Source: Sulfitobacter sp. M05 (GTDB lineage Bacteria > Pseudomonadota > Alphaproteobacteria > Rhodobacterales > Rhodobacteraceae). Taken from it: a stretch of 64,000 bases of DNA. Shown here piece after piece: positions 26,824-35,490 of the stretch. Where the stretch lies: positions 1 to 64,000 of the forward strand of contig NZ_JABEDH010000002.1 of NCBI RefSeq assembly GCF_029285175.1. Direction: 5' to 3'. Below the pieces are notes generated by a model. The model made no database searches, had not been told where the DNA came from, and saw only the letters and a list, made by a program, of their open reading frames with translations. The translations under genes were made by a program, and so were the position numbers. The first letter of the stretch is position 1. Each line of letters starts with the position of its first letter.

Positions 26824-27354
26824 CTAAATACTCCGAGACAGCCGTTCATCTCCGTCAGAGGCGATTTCTTCGAAGACGCTATCGAGATTTTGAAATAATT
26901 CCCATCGGTCAGTTTGTAGCCGTGCTGCGACGCCATCGATAATTCGTAGCTCCAGGTCGGCGTTTCGCGAACCTTTCCACAATGTATCAGCAAGCGCGAT
27001 CAAAAGTTCTTCGAACGACACACTCATGCTGGCGTATTGTGAGTGGCTGCGGCAGCACCGAGCAATTTGGGCGCAAACTCCTTGTTCAAGAAGTAACTTT
27101 TCGCCTGCTGCTTCATGCAGGTTACCACCTCCTTCAAGCTCGTTCGGATGAACGATTTTTCCCGCATCATGTACCGCAATGCCGACTTGAACGAAGCGTT
27201 TATCGTACTGAACCCCAAGGTCATCAAGCTTTGAGATGATTTCACCACCGACTTCGCCGACTAATTGAAGGTGTTTGAACAATCTTCGCGGTGCACCTAA
27301 TCGTTCGAGCAGGTTGAAAGCGTCTTCCCGAGATTTCAGCAATGCCAGCTCCAA
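26824..27354 (-). CDS. HD-domain phosphohydrolase-like protein
   Basis: A 176-aa protein with the HD-superfamily residues in order: H28 (RLFKHLQLV), H62-D63 (GIAVHDAGK), H80 (GNLHEAA) and H104 (CRSHSQY). HD enzymes hydrolyse phosphates from nucleotides or (p)ppGpp-like messengers. There is no partner synthetase next to it. It is the cargo gene closest to the right transposon end, transcribed away from the tRNA. The 168-bp gap downstream of it before the metallopeptidase gene shows they may not be strictly co-transcribed. Confidence 0.8.
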   Translation of the reverse strand: MELALLKSREDAFNLLERLGAPRRLFKHLQLVGEVGGEIISKLDDLGVQYDKRFVQVGIAVHDAGKIVHPNELEGGGNLHEAAGEKLLLEQGVCAQIARCCRSHSQYASMSVSFEELLIALADTLWKGSRNADLELRIIDGVAARLQTDRWELFQNLDSVFEEIASDGDERLSRSI

Positions 27355-27523
27355 ACAGCATATTCAGGAAAAGGATTTAAGCACTCCTTCTGTGGCATTC
27401 AACTCAGCATCAGTCACTCTGGATTCAGGGCCGCCAAATGCTGGTGCAACTTTAACAAGGATAGCATCGCTCCCAGACCTGCCACCAGCGGGGATGAGCC
27501 GACCACACCCGATAAAAAAAATA

Positions 27524-27807
27524 GGGTGAGGGCGCGGCCCTCCCCCTCGGGCAACCCAATTAGACAGAGCCGAGTCCTCGGCTACGCCTGCGGGCCGCAC
27601 CACCTCTGTCGAATTGCATTGCCTCGCCCCCACCCGCGTTCGCCACGTGGCAGATTTACAGGAGCAGGCGGCTTTGCCGTCTGACCTCCAAATCAGCCCT
27701 GATTTTTGGGAACGGAAGTCAGATCAATGAAACAAAACGTGGGAGCATAAAATGAAAATGTTGGGTCAGTTTATGACGCAAAGGTCAAAGTCATGTGACG
27801 TTCAACA
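27524..27807 (+). repeat. Right end of the Tn7-like transposon (subterminal region)
   Basis: This non-coding 284 bp is repeated, diverged, at 520-787. Its first 128 bp are the best conserved part (for example GCATTGCCTCGCCCCCA) and contain several short inverted repeats. From 27783 outward comes the terminal repeat. Open frames here are by-products of the repeat. Conserved right ends of 100-200 bp or more, with several TnsB sites, are usual for Tn7-like elements. Confidence 0.75.
27783..27807 (-). repeat. Right terminal inverted repeat
   Basis: Read inward on the minus strand it begins TGTTGAACGTCACAT, then GA and CTTTGACC, matching the left end at 794-818. It ends with ACA on the plus strand, followed at once by ATGTG. 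Confidence 0.87.
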
Positions 27808-27812
27808 ATGTG
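27808..27812. repeat. Target-site duplication, right copy (ATGTG)
   Basis: An exact copy of 789-793. Only 4 bp separate it from the CCA end of the tRNA-Arg gene, so insertion was just downstream of the tRNA gene without damaging it. Confidence 0.88.
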
Positions 27813-27816
27813 GTAG

Positions 27817-27893
27817 TGGCGGACCGAGGAGGATTCGAACCCCCGACCCCCTGATTCGTAGTCAGGTACTCTATCCAGCTGAGCTATCGGTCC
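27817..27893 (-). tRNA. tRNA-Arg (anticodon ACG)
   Basis: On the minus strand a cloverleaf of 77 nt can be drawn: acceptor GGACCGA/TCGGTCC (27887-27893 with 27821-27827), a D-arm with AGCTGGATAGAG, an anticodon arm CTGAC-TACGAA-... with anticodon ACG, a T-arm with GGTTCGAATCC, and an encoded CCA (27817-27819). In bacteria the A34 is usually converted to inosine by TadA. It is the attachment-site gene of the adjacent transposon. Confidence 0.96.
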
Positions 27894-27962
27894 ACTGAGG
27901 GGCGGTTTAGTGGGCTTGCCTGGGGTTTGCAAGCCCAAGTTTCACGCTAATCAAAACAATCT

Positions 27963-29357
27963 TCACTGAATGTTAAGCGCCCCATCTCCTTTAGGGAGAG
28001 TCATTTCAAAATGGGTGCCTTCTGGGCCTGTTTTTGCAAGCACAAGCTGCCCGCCATGCCCCTTTACCAACTCCGCCGCGATGGCCAGCCCCAAACCCGA
28101 ACCACCCTTTCGGGCCCCGCCCTGAAACGGGGTAAAGAGATGTTCCTGCGCCTTGGCGGGCAAACCTGGCCCCGTATCAGCAACGTTAATAATCCACGCA
28201 CTTTCGGTTTCATCCGCGCGCACCGCAATTTCACCGCCCTGCCCTGCACCACTCAGCGCCTGCCGGGCATTGCGCGTCAGATTCGAAATCACCCGATAGA
28301 GTTGCTCGGCATCCGCCCGCACCATCAAACCGGCAGGTACATCAATGACATAACTGATTGGCAAATCGCGACTGGCCAACCTCTCGCCCTCGATCACGTC
28401 CTCCACCACAGTCTCAAGTCGTACCATGGTCAGGGTTGGCCCCGGCTCTTCAGCCTTGCCAAAAGCCAGCGTACTTTCGCACAGATGCACCGCGCGGGTG
28501 ATCGAGCCAACCAACTTGGGTGCCATACGTTTCACCACCGGATCCTCGGACATTTCGATACGGTCCGTAAACAGCTGCGCCGAGGTCAGGATATTGCGCA
28601 AATCATGGCTGATTTTGCTCACGGCTGACCCCAATTGCGCCAGCCGTTCCTTCTGCTTGAGTGCCTGCGTCAAATCGGTTTGCAAGGTCATCAGCGCCAT
28701 TTCGGCCTCACGTAACTCAGTGATACTGGCAGAGGGCTCGATGATTCGACGGGCATCCTCTGGGGCGCGGGCATAGCGTCGCATATGCCCCACCACGCCC
28801 TTGATCGGTTTCAGCAGCAAAGCCCGCAAAGCAACAAACAACAACACAGCGGTGATCATAGAAATAACTGCGGACAGCAAAAGAATGCGTTTCCCGTAAT
28901 CGATCATCGCCATGCGCAACGGCGCTGTTTCCATCGTGATCTCAATCAGCAACCCGGCGTCGCGCACCGGAGCCCCGATGACACGTACAACTTTATTCTG
29001 CGTATCAAACATCCGCCGAAGCGCGTCCCTGATCAGGGACATCGCCGTCGCATCACGCAAATCATAGGTTTCCGCCACAGCCTTTGGCATATCGGTAGAC
29101 AGCATCAGCTGGCGCACCTCGTCACGCCGCAACACCACGTTGAATACTTCTGCATTTTCCAGCAGCTCGCTTTCCAACTCGGGGTCCAACATATCATCGG
29201 CCAACAATGCCAGTGATGCGATCTGCGCCCGTTCCAGCCGGTTCAGCATATAGCCTTCGCGAAAACGCGCGATCGACGGCACAAAAATCAGGATTTCGGC
29301 GATCATCACAAAGACCGTCGTCAGAACCAAAAGCCGCCCGGACAAGGAATGGAACAT
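27963..29357 (-). CDS. Sensor histidine kinase
   Basis: A 464-aa membrane kinase. Transmembrane segments lie near 8-28 and 157-177, bracketing a periplasmic sensor of about 130 residues, with a HAMP-type linker after the second. The phospho-acceptor is in SKISHDLRNILTS (about His251), the N box in SNLTRNARQAL, and the G boxes in DTGPGLP and GSGLGLAIAAEL. There is no adjacent response regulator in the window, so its partner lies elsewhere. It is a backbone gene outside the transposon and follows the oxidoreductase gene on the same strand by 81 bp. Confidence 0.93.
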   Translation of the reverse strand: MFHSLSGRLLVLTTVFVMIAEILIFVPSIARFREGYMLNRLERAQIASLALLADDMLDPELESELLENAEVFNVVLRRDEVRQLMLSTDMPKAVAETYDLRDATAMSLIRDALRRMFDTQNKVVRVIGAPVRDAGLLIEITMETAPLRMAMIDYGKRILLLSAVISMITAVLLFVALRALLLKPIKGVVGHMRRYARAPEDARRIIEPSASITELREAEMALMTLQTDLTQALKQKERLAQLGSAVSKISHDLRNILTSAQLFTDRIEMSEDPVVKRMAPKLVGSITRAVHLCESTLAFGKAEEPGPTLTMVRLETVVEDVIEGERLASRDLPISYVIDVPAGLMVRADAEQLYRVISNLTRNARQALSGAGQGGEIAVRADETESAWIINVADTGPGLPAKAQEHLFTPFQGGARKGGSGLGLAIAAELVKGHGGQLVLAKTGPEGTHFEMTLPKGDGALNIQ

Positions 29358-29438
29358 ATTGTACTACCTAACTGGCTGGCTGGCGGGGCGGGCGACCGGC
29401 ATTGATACCAGCCGGCGCAATCCCCCCCCAAGCCCGCA

Positions 29439-30857
29439 TCATGGCAGATACCGCTGCACAAACCCGACCACACGTTTGATAGTGTCGCTCTCAAACAGTC
29501 GCGGACTGAAGTAAGCACCCGCCGCGCGCTTGTTGATCTCGCCGATTGTTGGATAGGGAGCGACCATGGCGGCAATCTGGCTCATTTTCATGCCGTTGGC
29601 CAGCGCCAGCGCCCACAGATTGATCAACTCGCCGGCTTGATAGCCCACAATGGATGCCCCGACAGGGCGTCCCTTGACCACCATCACCTTGATGAAACCA
29701 TTGGTTTTACGCTCAGCAATGGCGCGGTCGTTGTGGGTATAGTGAAACCGTATCACCTCCAGCTTGCTGCCGTGCTGCGCCTGCGCTTGCGCCTCGGTCA
29801 GCCCAACCTGCGACAGCTCTGGATCGGTATAGGTGGCCCAGGGAATATGTGCAGTCTTGGCCTTGGACGGCAGACCAAACAGCATCGACCGGATAATCAC
29901 GCCGGCATGATACCCCGCCACATGGGTAAATTGCAGCCCACCCGCCACATCTCCAATGGCATAGACGCGCCGGTTTGTTGTGCGCAAACCATCGTCTACT
30001 TTAATGCCCGATCTGGTCGGTTCAATGCCCGCCTTTCCCAAATCCAGCTTGTCGGTATTCGCCTTGCGCCCCACCGCCATCAAAAGATGTGACCCCTTGA
30101 AAAGGCGGCCATCCTTGGCCTCTACCTCGATTGCGCCAGCCGTACCGCGAATCTCTGCCGCCAGCGCGTCTTCTTCAATCACCACCCCCTCGCCGCGCAA
30201 AGCGTCCAGCACCACCTGCGCCAGCTCCGGATCATCCTTGCCCAGCGCCTTGGCCCCTTCGATCACTGTCACCCTACAGCCCATGCGGATATGCGCCTGC
30301 GCCATCTCCATCCCGATGGGACCACCGCCGATGATCAACAGATGTTCCGGCTTTTCCCGCAATTCGAACAGGGTTTCGTTGGTCTCGTACGGGACGCTGG
30401 CCAGACCCGGGATCGGCGGCACCAGCGGGGATGATCCAGTGGCAATCACAATCCGGCGTGCCGTGATCACCTTATCCCCCGCCTGAACCTCGTTTTCCGA
30501 AATGAAACGCCCGTATTCGCGGATCACATTAATCCCGAAGCCCTCAAACCGCTCCTGACTGTCCACTGGCGCGATTTGCGCGATCACATCCGCGACATGA
30601 TCCTTGGCTGCCGCGTAATCCACCGCACCAGCGGCGTCCGCGACACCATATTGCACCGCATGTTGCTGACCATAGGCAGCCTTGCCTGTAGCGATCAGCG
30701 CTTTGGATGGGACACAGCCGTAGTTCAGGCAATCCCCACCCATTTTATGCCCTTCCAACAAGACAACATCCGCGCCCATCTGCGCCGCCCCTGCCGCCAC
30801 AGAAAGCCCGCCAGAGCCTGCACCGATAATCAGGACATCCGTTTTGATCCGGTTCAT
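29439..30857 (-). CDS. FAD-dependent pyridine nucleotide-disulfide oxidoreductase (mercuric reductase-like)
   Basis: A 472-aa flavoprotein. The FAD-binding GAGSGGLSVAAGAAQMG is at residues 12-28, the redox-active GGDCLNYGCVPSK with its Cys-x4-Cys pair at about 41-53, the NAD(P) GGGPIGMEMAQ near 175, the second FAD motif AIGDVAGG near 300, and the C-terminal dimerisation HAPYPT-like segment reads MVAPYPTIGE. It belongs with lipoamide dehydrogenase and MerA; no MerA N-terminal metal domain is present. It overlaps by 4 bp with the TVP38/TMEM64 gene, a pairing seen in many bacteria, sometimes as a fusion. The substrate is unknown. Confidence 0.92.
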   Translation of the reverse strand: MNRIKTDVLIIGAGSGGLSVAAGAAQMGADVVLLEGHKMGGDCLNYGCVPSKALIATGKAAYGQQHAVQYGVADAAGAVDYAAAKDHVADVIAQIAPVDSQERFEGFGINVIREYGRFISENEVQAGDKVITARRIVIATGSSPLVPPIPGLASVPYETNETLFELREKPEHLLIIGGGPIGMEMAQAHIRMGCRVTVIEGAKALGKDDPELAQVVLDALRGEGVVIEEDALAAEIRGTAGAIEVEAKDGRLFKGSHLLMAVGRKANTDKLDLGKAGIEPTRSGIKVDDGLRTTNRRVYAIGDVAGGLQFTHVAGYHAGVIIRSMLFGLPSKAKTAHIPWATYTDPELSQVGLTEAQAQAQHGSKLEVIRFHYTHNDRAIAERKTNGFIKVMVVKGRPVGASIVGYQAGELINLWALALANGMKMSQIAAMVAPYPTIGEINKRAAGAYFSPRLFESDTIKRVVGFVQRYLP

Positions 30858-31597
30858 TTCACAAGCTCCTTATTGCCGGTTACAGCTTTGATCAGGACCG
30901 GCAACAGTGACAGGGCGGTCAGCCCCAGTATGGGCAACAAGATATGCGGTTCAAAGATAATGCCAAGGTTCGGCGTCTCGCCCCGCGCAAACACCTCACC
31001 CAGCCCTGCGCCCACAGAAGTATAAACAAGGCTGCCCGGGATGATGCCCAGAAAGGTCGAAATCGCGAACCGATACAAAGGCACACCAACAAAGGCAGGA
31101 ATCAGATTGGCCACAAAAAACGGCACCGCCGGTACCAGACGGATAAAGAACAGCATCGACCACTGGTTTTCGTCGATGCCCTTTTTGATCTTGGCCACAA
31201 CACCGTCGGCGGCGTCCATCTTGTCCTTCAACCGGTTCCCCAATCCCATCCGTGCCGCCAGAAAGATCACAACCGCCCCAAGGGTGGCACTGGTGACGTT
31301 CAGGACCGTGCCCAGAGCCGTGCCAAACAGGAATCCCCCGGCCAGCGTCGCGATTGCGGCACCCGGTAGCGAAAAGGCAACAATCGCCACGTAAACAGCG
31401 ATAAACAGCAAGATGGTCAGCACAAAATGACCGTCGCGAAAGGCAATCAAAGCCTCGCGATTGTCGCGTAATGCGTCAAAACTGATGTAGTCGCGCAGCG
31501 TAAACGCCCCGATCACCGCAATCACGCCAATCACGATCAGCGGCAAGTACCGTCGCAAACCCGCAACCGGCGCCTCCGTTTTCTTCGTCTTGCCCAT
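30854..31597 (-). CDS. TVP38/TMEM64 (DedA-superfamily) membrane protein
   Basis: About 247 aa from ATG 31597, chosen because AAAAGG lies about 9 bases upstream; a longer frame begins at 31678. Several hydrophobic helices are present. The family signature is the central GAAIATLAGGFLFGTALGT block and the RLVPAVPFFVANLIPAFVGV motif, which forms re-entrant loops in the DedA superfamily, proposed lipid scramblases or transporters. Coupled to the downstream oxidoreductase. Confidence 0.9.
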   Translation of the reverse strand: MGKTKKTEAPVAGLRRYLPLIVIGVIAVIGAFTLRDYISFDALRDNREALIAFRDGHFVLTILLFIAVYVAIVAFSLPGAAIATLAGGFLFGTALGTVLNVTSATLGAVVIFLAARMGLGNRLKDKMDAADGVVAKIKKGIDENQWSMLFFIRLVPAVPFFVANLIPAFVGVPLYRFAISTFLGIIPGSLVYTSVGAGLGEVFARGETPNLGIIFEPHILLPILGLTALSLLPVLIKAVTGNKELVK

Positions 31598-31802
31598 GCG
31601 CGGCACCTTTTCATTGCTGCAATTGTTTAACCTGTGATGTATTTGACCCGCCCTGCCGGCGGAAGATAGCCCGATCACAGCGGCTTGATCGTGGGTGTAT
31701 TATTTCGTGATGTATCACACCTGATAAACCGGTATTGAAACAATTGGACGTCCTGCTTTGTGGAAAATGTTGCACATCGGCACTTTTTCCCTGCCATGGG
31801 GT

Positions 31803-31831
31803 TTGACTTGGGCCGGACACCCCCGTAATGA
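31803..31831 (+). promoter_or_regulatory. Predicted sigma-70-type promoter of rpmH
   Basis: TTGACT (31803-31808) and TAATGA (31826-31831) are separated by exactly 17 bp and lie 64 bp before the rpmH start. GGAGAG at 31885-31890 is the ribosome binding site. Assigned by position and match only. Confidence 0.55.
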
Positions 31832-31895
31832 GCGGGCTTGAAATACTGTTGTCCTCGCGAATCCGGGACAGCCCGACACATTATGGAGAGAGCGC

Positions 31896-32030
31896 ATGAA
31901 ACGCACCTTTCAACCCAGCAACCTCGTTCGCAAACGCCGCCACGGCTTTCGCGCACGTATGGCCACCAAAGCAGGCCGTAAAATCATTAACGCACGCCGC
32001 GCCCAAGGCCGGAACAAGCTGAGCGCGTAA
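31896..32030 (+). CDS. rpmH: 50S ribosomal protein L34
   Basis: A 44-aa basic protein beginning [20 protein letters not shown] and ending in a Lys/Arg-rich helix, the universal bL34 pattern of full length. GGAGAG precedes the ATG. It is the first gene of the rpmH-rnpA-yidD string and binds 23S rRNA. Confidence 0.97.
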   Translation: MKRTFQPSNLVRKRRHGFRARMATKAGRKIINARRAQGRNKLSA

Positions 32031-32051
32031 AGCACTCATCGCGTTGACGAC

Positions 32052-32477
32052 ATGATACCGCCGGAGGCCCCAATGGATGGCAACATCGCCGCCAGAGGGA
32101 ACACGCCTCCGGCGGTTTCGTCACGTCTTATTGTCATGACGAAACGCGCCGATTTTCAACGTGCCTCGCGTGCCGCCCATGTGGCCAAAACCGGTTTTGT
32201 GCTGCAAATGCGTAAACGCCGCGAGGATGAACCCTGCCCGCCTCAGATCCTGCGCGTCGGTTTCACCTGCTCCAAAAAGGTGGGGAACGCCGTGGCGCGC
32301 AACCGGGCCAAACGGCGCCTGCGTGAAGTGGCACGCCTTGGCCTGACCAATCGAGGAAAACCCGGCCACGATTACGTGCTGATTGGGCGCAAGGGGGCCA
32401 CGGCCGAGCTTCCGTTTTTGCAGCTTCAGGCCGATTTTGACGCAGCTCTTGATATCTTGCACGGCGTCAAAAAATGA
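32052..32477 (+). CDS. rnpA: Ribonuclease P protein component
   Basis: Up to 141 aa. The RNase P protein core starts at MTKRADFQRAS (about residue 29), with FTCSKKVGNAVARNRAKRRLRE being the conserved RNR helix that binds the RNA subunit and pre-tRNA leader. The start is uncertain: ATG 32052 gives an N-terminal Pro/Ala extension common in this family of bacteria, while ATG 32073 has the better GGAGG spacing. Its stop overlaps the yidD start. Confidence 0.93.
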   Translation: MIPPEAPMDGNIAARGNTPPAVSSRLIVMTKRADFQRASRAAHVAKTGFVLQMRKRREDEPCPPQILRVGFTCSKKVGNAVARNRAKRRLREVARLGLTNRGKPGHDYVLIGRKGATAELPFLQLQADFDAALDILHGVKK

Positions 32478-32695
32478 CCCTGTTTGCCCGCCTGCTTGCC
32501 ATACCGGTCCGGGCCTACCGCCTGATCTTCAGCCCATGGGTCGGGTTCAACTGCCGCTACCAGCCAACGTGCAGCGCCTATGCGCTTGAAGCTCTGGAAA
32601 AACACGGCGGCATCAAAGGCGGCTGGCTGGCTGCGCGCCGTATCGCCCGCTGCCACCCCTGCGGCGGATCGGGCATCGACAACGTCCCCGACTGA
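32474..32695 (+). CDS. yidD: Membrane protein insertion efficiency factor YidD
   Basis: A 73-aa protein with the family core YRLIFSPWVGFNCRYQPTCSAYALEALEKHG and IARCHPCGGSGID, including its conserved cysteines. It probably acts at the inner membrane together with YidC (encoded 3 kb downstream) in insertion of membrane proteins. ATGA overlap with rnpA indicates coupling. Confidence 0.96.
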   Translation: MTLFARLLAIPVRAYRLIFSPWVGFNCRYQPTCSAYALEALEKHGGIKGGWLAARRIARCHPCGGSGIDNVPD

Positions 32696-32766
32696 CCCGC
32701 GACAACCTGCGAAACAACGCTGATCCGGCGCTTGATCGGCGCAGCTGGTTCCACTAAGCCGTCTCC

Positions 32767-33594
32767 ATGCTCGACAAACCCGAAGACATTCACGCGCTGT
32801 TTCATGGCGCACCGCAAACAACGGAGTTCAAAAAACTCCGCAAACGTCTTGTGCGCCATACCCGCGAGGCGATTGAGCAATACGGAATGATCGAACCCGG
32901 GGGGAAATGGCTGGTCTGCCTGTCCGGCGGCAAAGACTCCTATACCCTGCTGGCCGTGTTGCACGAGCTGCAATGGCGCGGCCTGTTGCCAGTGGAACTG
33001 CTGGCCTGCAACCTTGATCAGGGGCAACCGGGCTTTCCCGCGACAGTCCTGCCAGAGTTCCTTGAAAAGATGGGCGTGCCCCACCGGATCGAGTACCGCG
33101 ACACCTATTCAATCGTCATGGATAAAGTGCCCGAGGGCCGTACATTTTGCGCACTTTGTTCTCGCTTGCGCCGGGGCAACCTATACCGGATCGCGCGGGA
33201 GGAAAACTGCACAGCCGTGGTACTGGGCCATCATCGCGACGACATACTAGAGACCTTTTTCATGAACCTTTTCCACGGTGGCCGGTTGGCGACGATGCCA
33301 CCCAAGCTGTTGAATGAAGAAGGCGATTTGTTCCTCTATCGCCCCCTTGCCCATGTGTCCGAGGCGGATTGCGAAAAGTTCAGCCGCGCCATGAGCTATC
33401 CGATTATCCCCTGTGATCTATGTGGCTCGCAAGACGGTTTGCAACGCCAGCAGGTCAAGCAGATACTTGACGGTTGGGAGGCAACCACCCCCGGTCGCCG
33501 CCAGATCATGTTTCGCGCCCTGATGAACACCCAACCGTCCCACCTGCTGGATGCTGGATTGTTCGATTTTGCGGGGCTGCAACGTAAAATCTGA
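32767..33594 (+). CDS. ttcA: tRNA 2-thiocytidine(32) synthetase TtcA
   Basis: A 275-aa PP-loop ATPase. The SGGKDS loop (about residues 54-59) binds ATP, and [11 protein letters not shown] (Cys-x2-Cys) plus Cys in PCDLCGSQ are the ligands of the 4Fe-4S cluster used to thiolate C32 of certain tRNAs, including Arg tRNAs. Full length for the family. It stands alone on the plus strand with a 71-bp gap after yidD. Confidence 0.94.
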   Translation: MLDKPEDIHALFHGAPQTTEFKKLRKRLVRHTREAIEQYGMIEPGGKWLVCLSGGKDSYTLLAVLHELQWRGLLPVELLACNLDQGQPGFPATVLPEFLEKMGVPHRIEYRDTYSIVMDKVPEGRTFCALCSRLRRGNLYRIAREENCTAVVLGHHRDDILETFFMNLFHGGRLATMPPKLLNEEGDLFLYRPLAHVSEADCEKFSRAMSYPIIPCDLCGSQDGLQRQQVKQILDGWEATTPGRRQIMFRALMNTQPSHLLDAGLFDFAGLQRKI

Positions 33595-33710
33595 TCAATT
33601 TTACGCAGTTTCTGACAAGTCTTTGAAGGCACGTTAACTCACAGCACACTGGTTTACCGTTAAATTCATCCCTGTTGCGACGCGGTTTCGTCGCTTACAG
33701 GAGACGGCCC

Positions 33711-35252
33711 ATGCATCAAACCTGGCCCCGTTCGATGAAACGCCTTCGGCAGCGGCTTGCCCTTGTGTTGACAGGGCCCCCCGCCTTTGCCTTTGTGCCT
33801 GCATTATGTCTGGCGGCATTCTGGTTCGGCGGTGAAGGGGCGCTTGTCGTGCTGGCAGGCCTGCTGCCTGTCCTTTATCTGGTTGGGGGCGGCATACACA
33901 CCCGCTCGCCCTTTTCGGCTGAGCTGAGCACAGGCATCCTGCCCCGCAAGGCCTTTGAAGAAATGACCGAGGAAACCTTTCAAAAGGCACAGGAAAACGG
34001 CACCCACGCAGCGACCCTATTTGTCGCCATTGAAGACTTCGATCAAGTCGCGGAGCGCTTTGGACAGGCCGCCGCCGATACCGTCTCGCAACGGGTTGGC
34101 GACAGAATTCTCGCCGCCCTGCGTGCCGATGATCGGGTCGGACAGTTTGGCGATGCCCGTTTCGCAATTTGCACGGCCCCAGTACGCCACCTTGACCTGG
34201 AACTCTGCATCCAGCTGGCGGGCCGTGTGCAATCCGCTGTGGAAGAGTCGGTTTCAGTGGACGGCACCGGCATCTATATCTCGGCATCGGTTGGTTTTTG
34301 CCAACACAGTCGCGCGCCCGGCAAAACCGCGGCCGATTGGCTCGACGCGGCGGCCATCGCCCTACGCGAGGCCCGACAACGCGGCCCCTCGGCCATTCGC
34401 GCATTTTCCGAACAAATGCGCCGGGCGAGCAAAGCAACGGCAGAACTGCGTGAAGATGTGGTGAAAGCTCTGGAAGGCGGGCAAATCCAACCGTGGTTCC
34501 AACCGCAGATTTCCACAGACACCGGGCGCATTACCGGATTTGAGGCTTTGGCCAGATGGTCCCACCCAAATCGCGGCATGATTTCGCCTGCTGAATTTCT
34601 GCCGGTTGTCGAACAGGCCGGTCAGCTTGAGCGCCTTGCGGAGGTAATGATGTATCACTCGTTCGCTGCGTTGAAAGCCTGGGACGGTGCCGGCGCGGAG
34701 GTGCCACAGGTCGGGGTGAACTTTGCCGGATCAGAACTGAACAACCCTAAACTGGTTGATAAAATACAATGGGAACTGGACAGATTCGAATTGACCCCTG
34801 CGCGGCTGGCAGTGGAAGTTCTTGAAACCGTTGTTGCCACTGCGCCGGACGACATGATCACCCGCAACATTAATGCATTGGGCAAGCTGGGGTGCCGTAT
34901 TGATCTGGATGACTTTGGCACCGGTCATGCCTCGATAGCGTCCATTCGCCGGTTCTCCGTTAGCCGGATCAAGATCGACCGCTCCTTTGTCATGAAAGCC
35001 GACCGTGACCCGGAACAACAACGCATGATCAGCGCAATACTAACCATGGCAGAACGGTTGGGCGTCGAAACGCTGGCCGAAGGTGTCGAAACCGTGGGGG
35101 AACATGTTCTGCTGGCCCAGCTGGGATGTGATCATGTGCAAGGGTTTGGCATCGCCCGCCCTATGCCATTTGAAAAAACCCTAGACTGGATCGACCGCCA
35201 CAATGCCAAACTTGCGGATATGCCCCACATCATGAAGAACAATAGTCACTGA
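33711..35252 (+). CDS. EAL-domain c-di-GMP phosphodiesterase with degenerate GGDEF
   Basis: About 513 aa from ATG 33711 (GGAG upstream; the frame runs back to 33675). Two hydrophobic helices lie near residues 20-60. A GGDEF-type domain follows, but the signature is reduced to FGDARF, so diguanylate cyclase activity is unlikely. The EAL domain is complete: FEALARW, the NFAGSEL loop, VEVLETV, DDFGTGHAS, KIDRSF and LAEGVET. It should hydrolyse c-di-GMP, with the degenerate half perhaps a GTP sensor. Confidence 0.92.
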   Translation: MHQTWPRSMKRLRQRLALVLTGPPAFAFVPALCLAAFWFGGEGALVVLAGLLPVLYLVGGGIHTRSPFSAELSTGILPRKAFEEMTEETFQKAQENGTHAATLFVAIEDFDQVAERFGQAAADTVSQRVGDRILAALRADDRVGQFGDARFAICTAPVRHLDLELCIQLAGRVQSAVEESVSVDGTGIYISASVGFCQHSRAPGKTAADWLDAAAIALREARQRGPSAIRAFSEQMRRASKATAELREDVVKALEGGQIQPWFQPQISTDTGRITGFEALARWSHPNRGMISPAEFLPVVEQAGQLERLAEVMMYHSFAALKAWDGAGAEVPQVGVNFAGSELNNPKLVDKIQWELDRFELTPARLAVEVLETVVATAPDDMITRNINALGKLGCRIDLDDFGTGHASIASIRRFSVSRIKIDRSFVMKADRDPEQQRMISAILTMAERLGVETLAEGVETVGEHVLLAQLGCDHVQGFGIARPMPFEKTLDWIDRHNAKLADMPHIMKNNSH

Positions 35253-35490
35253 CAGCCGCCTCTTTCCGCCGCGTGCCACCCGGCTTCCTGCCGGCCTGCG
35301 CCGCCTGCCTGTTCAGGCATCAAAACCATCGATCCGCAAAGAACAAACCAAACCCTGCAACAGCATTGTCTTGGCATATCCGGCAGCGGCAGGGCCTATC
35401 AGGCCCGAAATACCCGAATCCGCTTGACCTTTAGGGCTGCACTCTGTTGAACCACCCTAGTTTTCGGCAGACATTCAGGTGGCTCTCCCC

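Larger units (their letters stand above)
794..27807. mobile_element. Tn7-like transposon (27,014 bp) inserted beside tRNA-Arg(ACG)
   Basis: The left end reads inward TGTG GAACGTCACAT AC CTTTGACT and the right end, on the minus strand, TGTT GAACGTCACAT GA CTTTGACC; 21 of the first 24 bases agree. Both ends start with TGT and are flanked by ATGTG. Inside are tnsA, tnsB, tniB/tnsC and tniQ in one overlapping minus-strand operon, on the side nearer the right end, as in Tn7. The right end abuts the 3' end of the tRNA-Arg gene, the position expected for an attachment site read by a TnsD/TniQ protein. Cargo fills about 17 kb on the left and about 3 kb on the right. No cas genes or CRISPR array are present, so RNA-guided targeting is not suggested. 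Boundaries are seen directly; activity is not known. Confidence 0.9.

Noticed and set aside
520-27652. The 128-bp direct repeats as attL/attR of an integrase-type island
   Set aside because: No tyrosine integrase is present, one copy lies outside the true element and the other inside, and terminal repeats with ATGTG explain the boundaries better.
794-27807. CRISPR-associated transposon (CAST)
   Set aside because: No cas genes, CRISPR repeats or guide-like array were found in the element.
33675-35252. Active diguanylate cyclase in the EAL protein
   Set aside because: The GGDEF signature is reduced to GDARF.
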